Part shown: in pieces, positions 41,200 to 49,626 of the stretch
Layout of the letters: every line of letters begins with the position of its first letter
Position numbering within the stretch: position 1 is the stretch's first letter
Position numbers and translations under genes: made by a program
From: Bacteroidota bacterium
GTDB taxonomy: Bacteria > Bacteroidota > Bacteroidia > Chitinophagales > Chitinophagaceae
DNA length: 49,952 nt
Direction of reading: 5' to 3'
Assembly: GCA_013285915.1 (NCBI GenBank)
Contig: JABDGS010000015.1
Location: 164 to 50,115 of the forward strand
The notes under the pieces: model-generated
The model's input: the letters and a program-made list of their open reading frames with translations, nothing else
The model's database searches: none
What the model was told of the DNA's origin: nothing

Positions 41200-41955
41200 A
41201 TGGCTACAGTTAAGGATTTTTCTGTTGAAGAAAAGCTTGCATCGCTGGTAAGGCTGCAAAAGATTGACAGCAAACTTGACGAGATCAAAATATTACAGGG
41301 CGAGTTGCCCATTGAGGTTAAAGACCTTGAGGATGAAATACTTGGTTTGAACAGCCGCAAAAACCGTATTGAAGAAGAAATAAACGGCATTACAGAATTT
41401 ATTGAGCAAAAGAAGAATGCCATTAAGGAAGCAGATACGCTGGTAAAAAAATACGAAAAGCAAAGCGAAACCGTAAAAAATAACCGCGAATTTGAAGCTA
41501 TTAATAAAGAAATAGAAATGCAGCAGCTTGAGGGCAAGCTGGCTGATAAGCACATTCGCGATGCTAATGAGGAACTGGCCGACAAAGCCCGTTTACTTGA
41601 ACAGGCCAAAAAGCAAATTGCGAGTAAAGATGGTGTGCTGAACCATAAAAAAGGTGAACTGGAGAAAATTATTGCTGAAACAGCCAAGGAAGAAGGTCAT
41701 TTTGACGAATTGGCTATTGAAGCACGCAAAGGCATGGACGACCGTTTACTGTATAGCTACGACCGCATTCGCAAAAGCTACCGCAATGGCCTGGCAGTTG
41801 TGCCGGTTATGCGTGATGCCTGCGGCGGGTGCTTTAATGCTATTCCCCCACAAAAGCAAAGCGAAATACGACAGCGCAAAAAAGTAATGGTGTGCGAAAA
41901 CTGCGGCCGTATTTTGGTGGATGATGACCTAAATGCTGTTACAGAAGTAAAATAA
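41200..41955 (+). CDS. Coiled-coil zinc-ribbon protein (COG1579-like)
   Basis: 251-residue cytoplasmic protein. Residues about 10-175 are predicted long coiled coil, rich in Glu/Lys/Leu heptads (EIKILQGELPIEVKDLEDEILGLNSR, KKYEKQSETVKNNREFEAINKEIE). Residues about 200-245 are a C4 zinc ribbon: CGGC then CENC. The family is widely found beside Nif3-like genes, as here, and is thought to bind nucleic acid or serve as a chaperone-like scaffold; no defined function. The ATG at 41200 is supported by the family N-terminus and follows the heptamer array directly. An intrinsic terminator lies 30 bp after the stop. Confidence 0.9.
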   Translation: MATVKDFSVEEKLASLVRLQKIDSKLDEIKILQGELPIEVKDLEDEILGLNSRKNRIEEEINGITEFIEQKKNAIKEADTLVKKYEKQSETVKNNREFEAINKEIEMQQLEGKLADKHIRDANEELADKARLLEQAKKQIASKDGVLNHKKGELEKIIAETAKEEGHFDELAIEARKGMDDRLLYSYDRIRKSYRNGLAVVPVMRDACGGCFNAIPPQKQSEIRQRKKVMVCENCGRILVDDDLNAVTEVK

Positions 41956-41984
41956 ATGTGTTAAACGTTTAATAATTTATAATA

Positions 41985-42014
41985 AAGGGCACTCATATCA
42001 GTGTCCTTTTTTAT
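41985..42014 (+). terminator. Intrinsic terminator after the zinc-ribbon gene
   Basis: Stem AAGGGCACT (41985-41993) / AGTGTCCTT (42000-42008), one G-U pair, 6-nt loop, then a T-rich tail. It overlaps an in-frame GTG at 42001 of the next gene, which argues against that codon as a start. Confidence 0.85.
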
Positions 42015-42024
42015 TTTCGGGGTA

Positions 42025-43524
42025 ATGAAATTGATGATATACAGGCTGACCTTCATAACCACCCTCATTTTTTCATGTCTTTTTAGTCATGCCCAAAAAG
42101 TATTTGATTTTGATGTAACCTGCCAGCAAGCCTACCACAATATTATTTGCCTTAAGCTTAAAACCGGCCAGGTGATGATAGATAAAGAAAGGCAGCAAAA
42201 CCCAAATAATCTTATACCGGAATTGTTAGAAAGTTATATTGATTTTTATGATCTTTTTTTTAATGAGGACCCTGCGGAGTACGACAAACGCAAAGGCAAT
42301 TTTGATAACCATATTGACAGGCTGGAAGACGGGCCAAAAACTTCACCGTTCTATAACTACGCCCGTGCCACTGTTTACCTGCAAAAAGCCTGTGTGCAAA
42401 TAAAATTTGGTGGCACATTTAGTGCTGCATGGAATTTTAAAAAAGCATTTAGCCTGATAAAAGACAACCGGAAGAGTTTCCCGGCTTTTATGCCCAATAA
42501 TATGATCTATGGGCCTTCTATTGTTGCCGCGGGCATTATACCCGACGGTTATAAATTGCTGGCAAGCGTGTTTGGTGTAAAAGGTTCAGTAAAAGAAGGT
42601 ATTGGTATAATGCAGTCGTTTATTAACAGTAACGATCCCTGGGCAAAACTGTACTTTGAAGAGGCCTGTTTTTATTACTGCTATTTGTTGTTTTACATTG
42701 AGAACAAACCTGAAGAGGCTTTTCAATTTATAACACAGCATAAGCTTGACCTGGTTAATAACCACCTGCTTACTTATATGGCTGCAAACCTTGCGCTCAA
42801 CAATAAGCAGAATGAGCTTGCAAAAACCATAATACAAAACAAAAACCCTTCGCCTGATTATATGAAAACAGCGTTTTGGGATTTTGAGATGGGTTATATA
42901 AAAATGCGCCATCTTGAAAACGCCGAAGCTGTTAAATACTTCAGCAGTTACTTGAACAACTTTAAGGGCAAATTCTATGTAAAAGATGCCTGCGAAAAAT
43001 TAAGCTGGTGCTACTACCTGCTTGGTAATAAAACAGAAGCGGAAAGTACTATGCAGCGTGTTTTGCAGGTTGGCAATACGGTAACTGATGCCGATAAACA
43101 GGCTAACCGGGATGCGAAGTCGGGCATTTTTCCAAATATAATGTTGTTAAAGGCAAGGGTGTTAAATGATGGCGGTTACAATAATGAGGCGCTTGGCGTA
43201 CTTGCCGGGAAAAGCACCAGTGATTTTGCCAGCATTGAGGACAGGCTTGAATTTGTGTACCGCCTTGGCAGGATATATGATGATATGGGCAAATACGACG
43301 ATGCTATAAAGGCCTATAATATAACTATTAATATTGGCCTGCAGAGGCACGAGTATTACGCCGCACGTTCTGCGTTACAGGCTGGGCTTATATATGAAAA
43401 GCTTGGCAAAAAAGACCTCGCAATAAGCTATTTTCAAAAATGCCTTGACATGGAAGACCATGAATATAAAGACTCCATAGACCAAAAGGCAAAAGCTGGT
43501 ATAGCCAGGTGTAAGGGAAGTTAA
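42025..43524 (+). CDS. Secreted tetratricopeptide-repeat protein
   Basis: About 499 residues, exported (signal segment MKLMIYRLTFITTLIFSCLFSHAQ). The chain is almost all alpha-helical, with TPR-like pairs: AVKYFSSYLNNF... AEKLSWCYYLLGNKTEAESTMQRVL (about 295-345) and RLGRIYDDMGKYDDAIKAYNITI, LIYEKLGKKDLAISYFQKCLDM (about 415-480). The middle carries a Bacteroidota-typical region with AWNFKKAFSLIKDNRKSFP. It is probably a periplasmic protein-binding scaffold; partner unknown. The ATG at 42025 is chosen because the earlier GTG (42001) falls in the terminator stem. Confidence 0.85.
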   Translation: MKLMIYRLTFITTLIFSCLFSHAQKVFDFDVTCQQAYHNIICLKLKTGQVMIDKERQQNPNNLIPELLESYIDFYDLFFNEDPAEYDKRKGNFDNHIDRLEDGPKTSPFYNYARATVYLQKACVQIKFGGTFSAAWNFKKAFSLIKDNRKSFPAFMPNNMIYGPSIVAAGIIPDGYKLLASVFGVKGSVKEGIGIMQSFINSNDPWAKLYFEEACFYYCYLLFYIENKPEEAFQFITQHKLDLVNNHLLTYMAANLALNNKQNELAKTIIQNKNPSPDYMKTAFWDFEMGYIKMRHLENAEAVKYFSSYLNNFKGKFYVKDACEKLSWCYYLLGNKTEAESTMQRVLQVGNTVTDADKQANRDAKSGIFPNIMLLKARVLNDGGYNNEALGVLAGKSTSDFASIEDRLEFVYRLGRIYDDMGKYDDAIKAYNITINIGLQRHEYYAARSALQAGLIYEKLGKKDLAISYFQKCLDMEDHEYKDSIDQKAKAGIARCKGS

Positions 43525-43528
43525 TACG

Positions 43529-43564
43529 ATTGCAGATTACCCGATTGCAGATTGCAGATTATTG
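43529..43564 (+). repeat. Heptamer array GATTGCA
   Basis: GATTGCA units at 43529, 43544 and 43551 with diverged units GATTACC (43536) and GATTATT (43558); one extra base at 43543 breaks register. Starts 5 bp after the TPR gene stop codon. Confidence 0.75.
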
Positions 43565-43683
43565 AACCAGATTAAAGGGATTATTGAGATGTAAGCTGAT
43601 ACTTGTTAATTTAATCACGTGATGTAATTATAATTGTAACCGGCTTCTAAGTCCCTCTTTAGCAAATATCGGCTTACAGAATA

Positions 43684-43723
43684 ATCCTTAAATCCTGCAT
43701 ATCCTCACAATCTTAAAAATCTG
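43684..43723 (+). repeat. ATCCT words at 8-9 bp steps
   Basis: ATCCT or ATCTT/ATCTG words at 43684, 43692, 43701, 43710 and 43719, so a 9-bp register after the first step. It lies in the leader of recN; complementary AGGAT words occur at 19579-19615. Confidence 0.55.
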
Positions 43724-43770
43724 CGTTCAATTCTTCACCAACCTTGATTATTTCCATAATTTGCACCAGC

Positions 43771-45426
43771 ATGCTTACCAAACTGCATATACTTAACTAC
43801 GCTATAATTGATGAAATAGAAATAAGTTTTTCTAACAGCCTCAATATTATTACCGGCGAAACCGGTGCGGGTAAAAGCATATTGATGGGTGCCTTAAGTC
43901 TTATTCTTGGTGATCGTGCAGATACTACTGCCCTGCTGCATGCTGATAAAAAATGTTTTATTGAAGGCTATTTTAATATTGATGGTAATGGCGAAGCAGC
44001 ACAATTTTTACGCGACAATGAGTTAGAAGGCGATAATGAATTGCTGATAAGAAGAGAGATTGCAGCATCTGGAAAATCCAGGGCATTTATAAATGATACC
44101 CCTGCAACATTACAACAGCTAAAACAACTTGCATCATTACTGGTTGACCTGCACCAGCAGTTTGATACGCACGACGTTGGCGACAGCGGCTTTCAGCGTA
44201 AAGTATTGGATGCGCTTGCGGGTAATACAGATATTTTGAAAGAATACAGTTCTGTTTTTCGTAGCTGGCAGAAAGAAAAGAAAGCGTTTGATGAACTGCA
44301 GCAGCAGAAAAATGCTTTTAATAAAGAGCTGGATTATCACCAGTTTTTATTTGATGAGTTAAGTGAGTTGCACCTTAAGGAAAATGAGCTTGAAGATATT
44401 GAAGCAGAACTAAAACTTTTAAGCAATGCTGAAAGCATAAAAGCAACTTTATCAAAAGCCTATTTTGAATTAAAGGAAAGTGAGCAGCCGGTTGTACAGC
44501 AGGTAAAAAGATTAGCCAACCAGCTTACCAACTATTCCTCTTATCACAGTAATCTTCCGGGCATTATACAACGGTTGCAAAGCCTGCAGATTGAACTGCA
44601 GGATGTGGCTGCCGAAATAGAAAGTCTTAATGAGGCAATACTATACGATGCACAGCGCATTGAATGGATAAACGAGCGCATCGCGGCTGGTTACAAATTA
44701 TTGAAAAAACATGGGGTACAAAGCACCACTGACCTGTTGCTGATACAAAAGCAACTGGAAGAAAAATTACAGGCAGTGTTGAATATGGATGAAACTATTG
44801 CGGAAAAAGAAAAACAGGTTAATACATTGTTACAAAAAGCATCGGCACTGGCGAATAACATTTCAATAAAGCGAAAAAATCTTGCAGAGCCATTTGCCAA
44901 TAAAGTAAATAGCCTGCTTGCGCAGGTGGGCATGCCCAATGCCAGGCTTAAAGCTGTTGTTACAGGCAGCGTTTTAAATGCGTGGGGGAAGGATGATATT
45001 GAGTTTTTGTTTGATGCTAATAAAAGCGGCCGTTTTGAAGCGGTAAGCAAAGTTGCCAGTGGCGGCGAACTAAGCAGGCTTATGCTCTGCATAAAATCAC
45101 TTGTGGCAGAACGTGTTGATTTACCCACAATGATATTTGATGAAATAGATACCGGCATTTCAGGCGAGGCTGCAAGGCAGGTAGGTATCATCATGAAAAA
45201 TCTGTCAGATAGAAGGCAGGTGATTTGTATAACGCACCAGCCGCAAATAGCCGGTAAGGCTAATGCACATTTTTTTGTGTACAAGGAGATAAAAGATAAT
45301 GCCATTAAAACCAGCATACGCCTTTTAACCCAGGATGAACGTATTACTGCCATAGCACAAATGCTTAGTGGCGAAAGGCCAACAGCCGCAGCCCTTGAAA
45401 ATGCAAGGGAAATGGTGATGAACTGA
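43771..45426 (+). CDS. recN: DNA repair protein RecN
   Basis: 551-residue SMC-like ATPase that helps bring broken DNA ends together with RecA. Visible: ITGETGAGKSI Walker A (28-37), the central coiled coil (about 150-370) with FDELSELHLKENELEDIEAELKLL, ABC signature SGGELSRLML (about 430-439), Walker B TMIFDEIDTGISGEAARQVG (about 452-471) and the ITHQPQIAGKANAHFFVYKE switch. Length is standard (about 550). The ATG at 43771 gives MLTKLHILNYAIID, the usual N-terminus; the upstream in-frame TTG is rejected. The stop codon is followed at once by a heptamer array. Confidence 0.97.
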   Translation: MLTKLHILNYAIIDEIEISFSNSLNIITGETGAGKSILMGALSLILGDRADTTALLHADKKCFIEGYFNIDGNGEAAQFLRDNELEGDNELLIRREIAASGKSRAFINDTPATLQQLKQLASLLVDLHQQFDTHDVGDSGFQRKVLDALAGNTDILKEYSSVFRSWQKEKKAFDELQQQKNAFNKELDYHQFLFDELSELHLKENELEDIEAELKLLSNAESIKATLSKAYFELKESEQPVVQQVKRLANQLTNYSSYHSNLPGIIQRLQSLQIELQDVAAEIESLNEAILYDAQRIEWINERIAAGYKLLKKHGVQSTTDLLLIQKQLEEKLQAVLNMDETIAEKEKQVNTLLQKASALANNISIKRKNLAEPFANKVNSLLAQVGMPNARLKAVVTGSVLNAWGKDDIEFLFDANKSGRFEAVSKVASGGELSRLMLCIKSLVAERVDLPTMIFDEIDTGISGEAARQVGIIMKNLSDRRQVICITHQPQIAGKANAHFFVYKEIKDNAIKTSIRLLTQDERITAIAQMLSGERPTAAALENAREMVMN

Positions 45427-45461
45427 GAACGTGAATCGTGAGACGTCAATCGTGAATGGTG
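45427..45461 (+). repeat. Heptamer array AATCGTG, after recN
   Basis: Five in-register units (GAACGTG, AATCGTG, AGACGTC, AATCGTG, AATGGTG) starting on the base after the recN stop codon. Inverted partner at 45530-45599. Confidence 0.85.
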
Positions 45462-45529
45462 GTACAGGTTAGCGTACAGTTTTTAATTCTTACAACATAG
45501 CTTTTATTTGTATTTTGGGTATTCGGTCC

Positions 45530-45599
45530 TCCAATGTTTCACCATTGACGTTTCAAGTTTCATTTCTTACTTTTCACGATTGACGATTCACGTTCCTAC
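45530..45599 (-). repeat. Heptamer array, ten units, inverted partner of 45427
   Basis: Ten consecutive units in perfect register, including TTTCACC, ATTGACG (twice), TTTCACG and ATTCACG as read on the plus strand; the complements CGTGAAT and CGTCAAT match the left array. Sits 57 bp before the ATG of the T9SS type A protein gene. Confidence 0.88.
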
Positions 45600-45656
45600 C
45601 GACATTTCGGTATTTCCCATTCACAACTCTAACTTCAATTTTGCGTAAAACTTATA

Positions 45657-48323
45657 ATGAAAAAACTTTACGCTATCCTTCTGTTGCTGATTGTTTATTC
45701 AAACACCTATTCTCAAACATTAGACCGAAAATTTTATATAACCGATGGTGAGGTTGTAAATGTTGTACCGCATGGTAATACTATTTATTTGGGCGGCCGC
45801 TTTAACGCTGTTGGGCCAAACACGGGCCATGCAGCCATGCTTGACAATGCCACCGGTTTGTGGGTTGAAGGCCTGCCAAATGTAAGTGGCGAAGTAGATG
45901 CGATTGAACCGGACGGCTTAGGGGGCTGGTATATAGGTGGCAGTTTTAATTATGTTGATGATACACCGGTAAATAATCTTATTCACATCAAAGCAAACAA
46001 AGCGCTGGATAACAATTTCAGGCCACAGCCAAATAATCCCGTTGAAGCATTGTGCCTTTATAACGGCACCCTGTATGTTGGTGGCAGGTTTAGCATCATT
46101 GCCGGCCAGCCAAGGCATTCTGCCGCAGCATTTGATGTTGCAACTGGTGTGTTGCAACCATGGGCGCCCAACCCAGATAACTGGATAATGCAGGTTAAGG
46201 CGGCAAAAGGCCTGGTGTACCTGCTTGGTAATTTTGGCAATGCAGGTGGCCAGCCGAGGGGAGGCTTAGCTGCGGTAGATGCTGTCACTGGTTTAGCCAA
46301 CAGTTTTTCAATTAACCAAAACAGCAGCAGTGGCATCAGTGCCATGGGGCTGCTTGGTGATACCATATATATTGGGGGTAATTTTTTATCGGTAAACGGG
46401 CAATCAAGAAGCCAGCTGGCGGCGCTTGATGTTAATACGGGTATTGTGACAAGCTGGGCGCCTACAGCCGATAACGCAATAAGTTACATATACGGTGCAG
46501 GTAAAACAGTATATGTTAGCGGCGGCTTTGATATTGCTAATGGCACCAATCACTTAGGGCTTGCCGCCTTTGATGCTGTTACAGGTGTGGTTAAGCCATG
46601 GAATGCCCAGGTTATTGGGTACAATGCTGTAGGCGGCAACATATCTTCGATGGTGACGGCAGGAGACACATTATATATAACAGGCCATTTTAGTGCCGTT
46701 GCAGGGCAGCCGCGTACAAATATTGCAGCTATTGATGTTAATACAGGTGCGGCTACCAACTGGGCACCACAGGCAAACGCCAACGCATATACTCTTACAA
46801 CAGACGGTAAGAATTTTTATGCCGGTGGCGATTTTACTTCTGTTAATTCAGTTACACGCAATTACATAGCTGCGCTTGACGCCACAACAGGCAAAGTTAC
46901 CGATTGGGATCCCAAACTTGATGGTAACGTGCATGGGATAGCGGTTAAAGGCGATACTGTTTTTGTTGCAGGTGAGTTTTTTAATATTGGCGACTCTTCA
47001 AGAGTGTGGCTGGGAAACATTGATTCTGTAACTGGTAAAGCAACCGCATGGAACCCAAAGCTGTTTGGCAGGGCTTATTCAATTGATATTGAGGGTAACC
47101 TTGTTTATATAGCCGGAACGTTTTCACAGGTAGCAGGTGTGGATAAATATGACATAGCGGCACTTGATGCAGACAGTGCTACTGCAAAACCCTTTGCTGT
47201 TAATATAAATCAAAGCCTTAATACCGTCATTTCGGGTATAAAGGTTACAAAAAATGTAATGTATATATGGGGTAGTTTTCATTCCATAGGTGACAAAACG
47301 AGAAACAATATAGCGGCTGTTGCCTTAACAACAGGTGCTGCAACTGCCTGGGACCCCAACGCTGACGGCCCTGTTAAATCACTACTTCTCTCTGGCTCAA
47401 ACGTATATGTTGGCGGCGCATTCGCTAACATAGGCGGACAGGCCAGGAACGGTATTGCCAAACTTGATAATGCCGCGGGCCTTGCCACCGCATGGAACCC
47501 TAATATAACGGGCGGGTATGTAAGTGCAATCGCACTGTTTAATAACATTGTTTATGCAGGCGGCTCATTTACTTCGGCAGGTGGCTCTAACCGTTACAAT
47601 ATTGCGGCAATAGACGCTTCTACAGCTAAAATTACAGGTTGGCAGCCCAGCACAAACTATCCACCCATTGATGTGATTGTGCCGTTTCAGTCTAAAATAA
47701 TGTTTGGCGGCAACTTTACAAAGTTTGCTTATTACAGTGCATCAAGTTTTGCTGTTGCTGGTGTTGCCATTACACTCCCGTTGCAGTTGCTTGATTTTAC
47801 TGCTACATCTCAAAATAATAACCTTGTAAAACTTAACTGGATAACCGCGCAGGAAATTAATACCGACCACTTTACCGTGCAGCGTGGTATTGACGGGGTA
47901 AATTTTGCTGACATAGCAACCGTTACAGCAACTGGCAGGGCGTTTAACAACTATAATTATGATGATGCGTCAATTAAAGGCGGCAACGTTTTGTATTACC
48001 GCCTTAAAATGGTTGATAAGGACGCGCAATTTGTTTACAGCAAAACAATTGCCATAAACCTGCATTATACTGCACAAAACTTTATACTGTACCCTAACCC
48101 GGTGCATAGCCAGCTTGGCCTTAATGTAACAAGCGGTAAAAACCAAAAAGCAACACTTGTAATTATTGATATTAGTGGAAAGGTAATTCAACAACAATAC
48201 ATACAGCTTTACCAGGGCAACAATAATGTTGGGGTAACGCTGAACAATGTGGCCAAAGGCATGTATGTAGCTGAGTTGCGTATGGAAGATAAAAACCTGA
48301 GCCATACGTTTATTACCTGGTAA
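45657..48323 (+). CDS. Secreted beta-propeller protein with T9SS type A sorting domain
   Basis: 888-residue exported protein. Signal peptide MKKLYAILLLLIVYSNTYSQ. Residues about 25-700 are repeated blades of about 45 residues with the pattern YLGGxFxxVGGQPRxxLAAxDxxTGxxTxWxP (clear copies near 40, 145, 205, 260, 345, 395, 580), like the delta-60/DUF5122 class. Then a fibronectin-like domain with LNWITAQEINTDHFTVQR (about 725-800) and a C-terminal type A sorting domain with FILYPNPVHSQLGLNV (about 812) and a final KGMYVAEL... SHTFITW. Likely anchored at the cell surface after T9SS export; ligand unknown. A CAATTTTG -7-like box (45636-45643) precedes it. Confidence 0.92.
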   Translation: MKKLYAILLLLIVYSNTYSQTLDRKFYITDGEVVNVVPHGNTIYLGGRFNAVGPNTGHAAMLDNATGLWVEGLPNVSGEVDAIEPDGLGGWYIGGSFNYVDDTPVNNLIHIKANKALDNNFRPQPNNPVEALCLYNGTLYVGGRFSIIAGQPRHSAAAFDVATGVLQPWAPNPDNWIMQVKAAKGLVYLLGNFGNAGGQPRGGLAAVDAVTGLANSFSINQNSSSGISAMGLLGDTIYIGGNFLSVNGQSRSQLAALDVNTGIVTSWAPTADNAISYIYGAGKTVYVSGGFDIANGTNHLGLAAFDAVTGVVKPWNAQVIGYNAVGGNISSMVTAGDTLYITGHFSAVAGQPRTNIAAIDVNTGAATNWAPQANANAYTLTTDGKNFYAGGDFTSVNSVTRNYIAALDATTGKVTDWDPKLDGNVHGIAVKGDTVFVAGEFFNIGDSSRVWLGNIDSVTGKATAWNPKLFGRAYSIDIEGNLVYIAGTFSQVAGVDKYDIAALDADSATAKPFAVNINQSLNTVISGIKVTKNVMYIWGSFHSIGDKTRNNIAAVALTTGAATAWDPNADGPVKSLLLSGSNVYVGGAFANIGGQARNGIAKLDNAAGLATAWNPNITGGYVSAIALFNNIVYAGGSFTSAGGSNRYNIAAIDASTAKITGWQPSTNYPPIDVIVPFQSKIMFGGNFTKFAYYSASSFAVAGVAITLPLQLLDFTATSQNNNLVKLNWITAQEINTDHFTVQRGIDGVNFADIATVTATGRAFNNYNYDDASIKGGNVLYYRLKMVDKDAQFVYSKTIAINLHYTAQNFILYPNPVHSQLGLNVTSGKNQKATLVIIDISGKVIQQQYIQLYQGNNNVGVTLNNVAKGMYVAELRMEDKNLSHTFITW

Positions 48324-48343
48324 TGTTGGGGAGTGCGTAAAAT

Positions 48344-48377
48344 AAAAAAATCCTGCCGGGGGGGCGGGATTTTTTTT
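48344..48377 (+). terminator. Intrinsic terminator
   Basis: Stem TCCTGCC (48351-48357) / GGCGGGA (48363-48369) with a G-rich loop, preceded by a run of A and followed by eight T (48370-48377). Lies 20 bp after the T9SS type A protein stop. Confidence 0.9.
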
Positions 48378-48449
48378 GCCAATATTGCGTCACTTCTGCG
48401 GTTAAAGCCTTTAACCGATTTTACCTTTCATCCCACCCATACAATACTA

Positions 48450-48477
48450 TTGTTTTATTGATTAAGCAATAAGTTTG
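48450..48477 (+). promoter_or_regulatory. Promoter of the GH53 gene
   Basis: TTG at 48450-48452, 17-bp spacer, and a perfect -7 box TAAGTTTG at 48470-48477; the ATG is at 48498, giving a short leader of about 13 nt. Confidence 0.6.
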
Positions 48478-48497
48478 CGCAATCTTAAAACAACCGC

Positions 48498-49535
48498 ATG
48501 ATTTGCTATCTCCTTCCGGGCAGAAAGTCATTACTGTATATTATTGCCTTTACCGCAGCTTTCGCCTGCAGCAGCAATATTTACGCGCAAAAAAAGCCTG
48601 TAAAAATATTGGGTGCTGATATATCTTTTCTTCCCCAGTTAGAGGCTCGCGGCTTACAGTTTACCGATAACGGCGTTAAAAAAGATGCTATACAGATTTT
48701 AAAGGACCATGGCTTTAATTATATACGCCTGCGCATATTTGTAAATCCGGAGGCAGACAGTGGTTATAGCCCCAAAAAAGGCTTTTGTGATTTTGCACAC
48801 ACCCTGCAAATGGCAAAGCGGGTAAAAGCAGCAGGCATGGGTTTTCTACTCGACCTTCATTATAGCGATACATGGGCTGACCCCGGTAAACAGTTTAAAC
48901 CGGCAGTATGGAAAGATCTGCCTTTTAAGCAATTGGTTAAGCAGGTGCATGATTATACTAAGGATGTGATAGATGCGCTGAAAGAACAGGGCACCACACC
49001 TGATATGGTGCAGGTGGGCAACGAGATAAACCATGGTATACTCTGGCCAACCGGCAACTCCAAACACCCTGACAGCCTTGCCGCGTTGCTAAAGGCAGGT
49101 ATTGCCGGAGTGAAAGATGCTGATAAGCACATAAAAATTATGCTGCATATTGCCTGCGGCGGCCAAAACCAGGAGTCAAGATGGTTTATAGATACCATGC
49201 TTGCCCAGCATGTAAAGTTTGATGTTATTGGTGAATCGTATTATCCTAAATGGCATGGCACACTGGAAGACCTGAAAAACAACCTTACTGACCTTTCAAC
49301 CCGGTACAGGCAGAACATTGTAGTAGCCGAATACACAGAGCATAAGCCAGAGGTAAATGATATTGCTTTTACATTGCCAAATGGCCTGGTTAAAGGCACG
49401 TTTATTTGGGAGCCGTTAAATACCTGGGAGCAGATATTTGATAAGCAGGGCAACACCAATGAACTGATAAATATTTACCCGCAGGTGGCTAAAAAATATG
49501 ATGTGCAACCTACAGTGGCCGGTAAAACAAAATAG
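48498..49535 (+). CDS. GH53 endo-beta-1,4-galactanase
   Basis: 345-residue secreted enzyme that cleaves beta-1,4-galactan, such as the side chains of rhamnogalacturonan I. Signal segment about 10-30 ending IYAQ. GH53 TIM-barrel hallmarks: GADISFLPQLE (about 38), NYIRLRIFVNPEADSGY (about 75), FLLDLHYSDTWADPGKQ (about 115), the acid/base Glu in MVQVGNEINHGILWP (about 175), and the nucleophile Glu in NIVVAEYTEH (about 275). Length matches catalytic-domain-only members (about 340). Cell-surface or periplasmic location inferred. It links functionally to the rhamnosidase block 20 kb away but has its own promoter. Confidence 0.95.
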   Translation: MICYLLPGRKSLLYIIAFTAAFACSSNIYAQKKPVKILGADISFLPQLEARGLQFTDNGVKKDAIQILKDHGFNYIRLRIFVNPEADSGYSPKKGFCDFAHTLQMAKRVKAAGMGFLLDLHYSDTWADPGKQFKPAVWKDLPFKQLVKQVHDYTKDVIDALKEQGTTPDMVQVGNEINHGILWPTGNSKHPDSLAALLKAGIAGVKDADKHIKIMLHIACGGQNQESRWFIDTMLAQHVKFDVIGESYYPKWHGTLEDLKNNLTDLSTRYRQNIVVAEYTEHKPEVNDIAFTLPNGLVKGTFIWEPLNTWEQIFDKQGNTNELINIYPQVAKKYDVQPTVAGKTK

Positions 49536-49604
49536 CAGTCTTATAGTTTTATACCAGCAATTTGTAAGGTTGCAGGCAATAAAAATAATTTCATTTGCGT
49601 TTTG

Positions 49605-49612
49605 TAAATTTG
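49605..49612 (+). promoter_or_regulatory. -7 box (TAAATTTG)
   Basis: Perfect TAnnTTTG 14 bp before the ATG of the last gene. No clear -33 box. Confidence 0.5.
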
Positions 49613-49626
49613 TACAAATTCATGTT

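Noticed and set aside
42001-42024. GTG start for the TPR protein
   Set aside because: Falls within the right arm of a strong intrinsic terminator; the ATG at 42025 begins a proper signal peptide.
44691-45449. 252-codon open frame antisense to recN
   Set aside because: Ser/Cys/Phe-rich translation typical of the reverse strand of a Lys/Glu/Ala-rich gene; RecN motifs on the plus strand are unambiguous.
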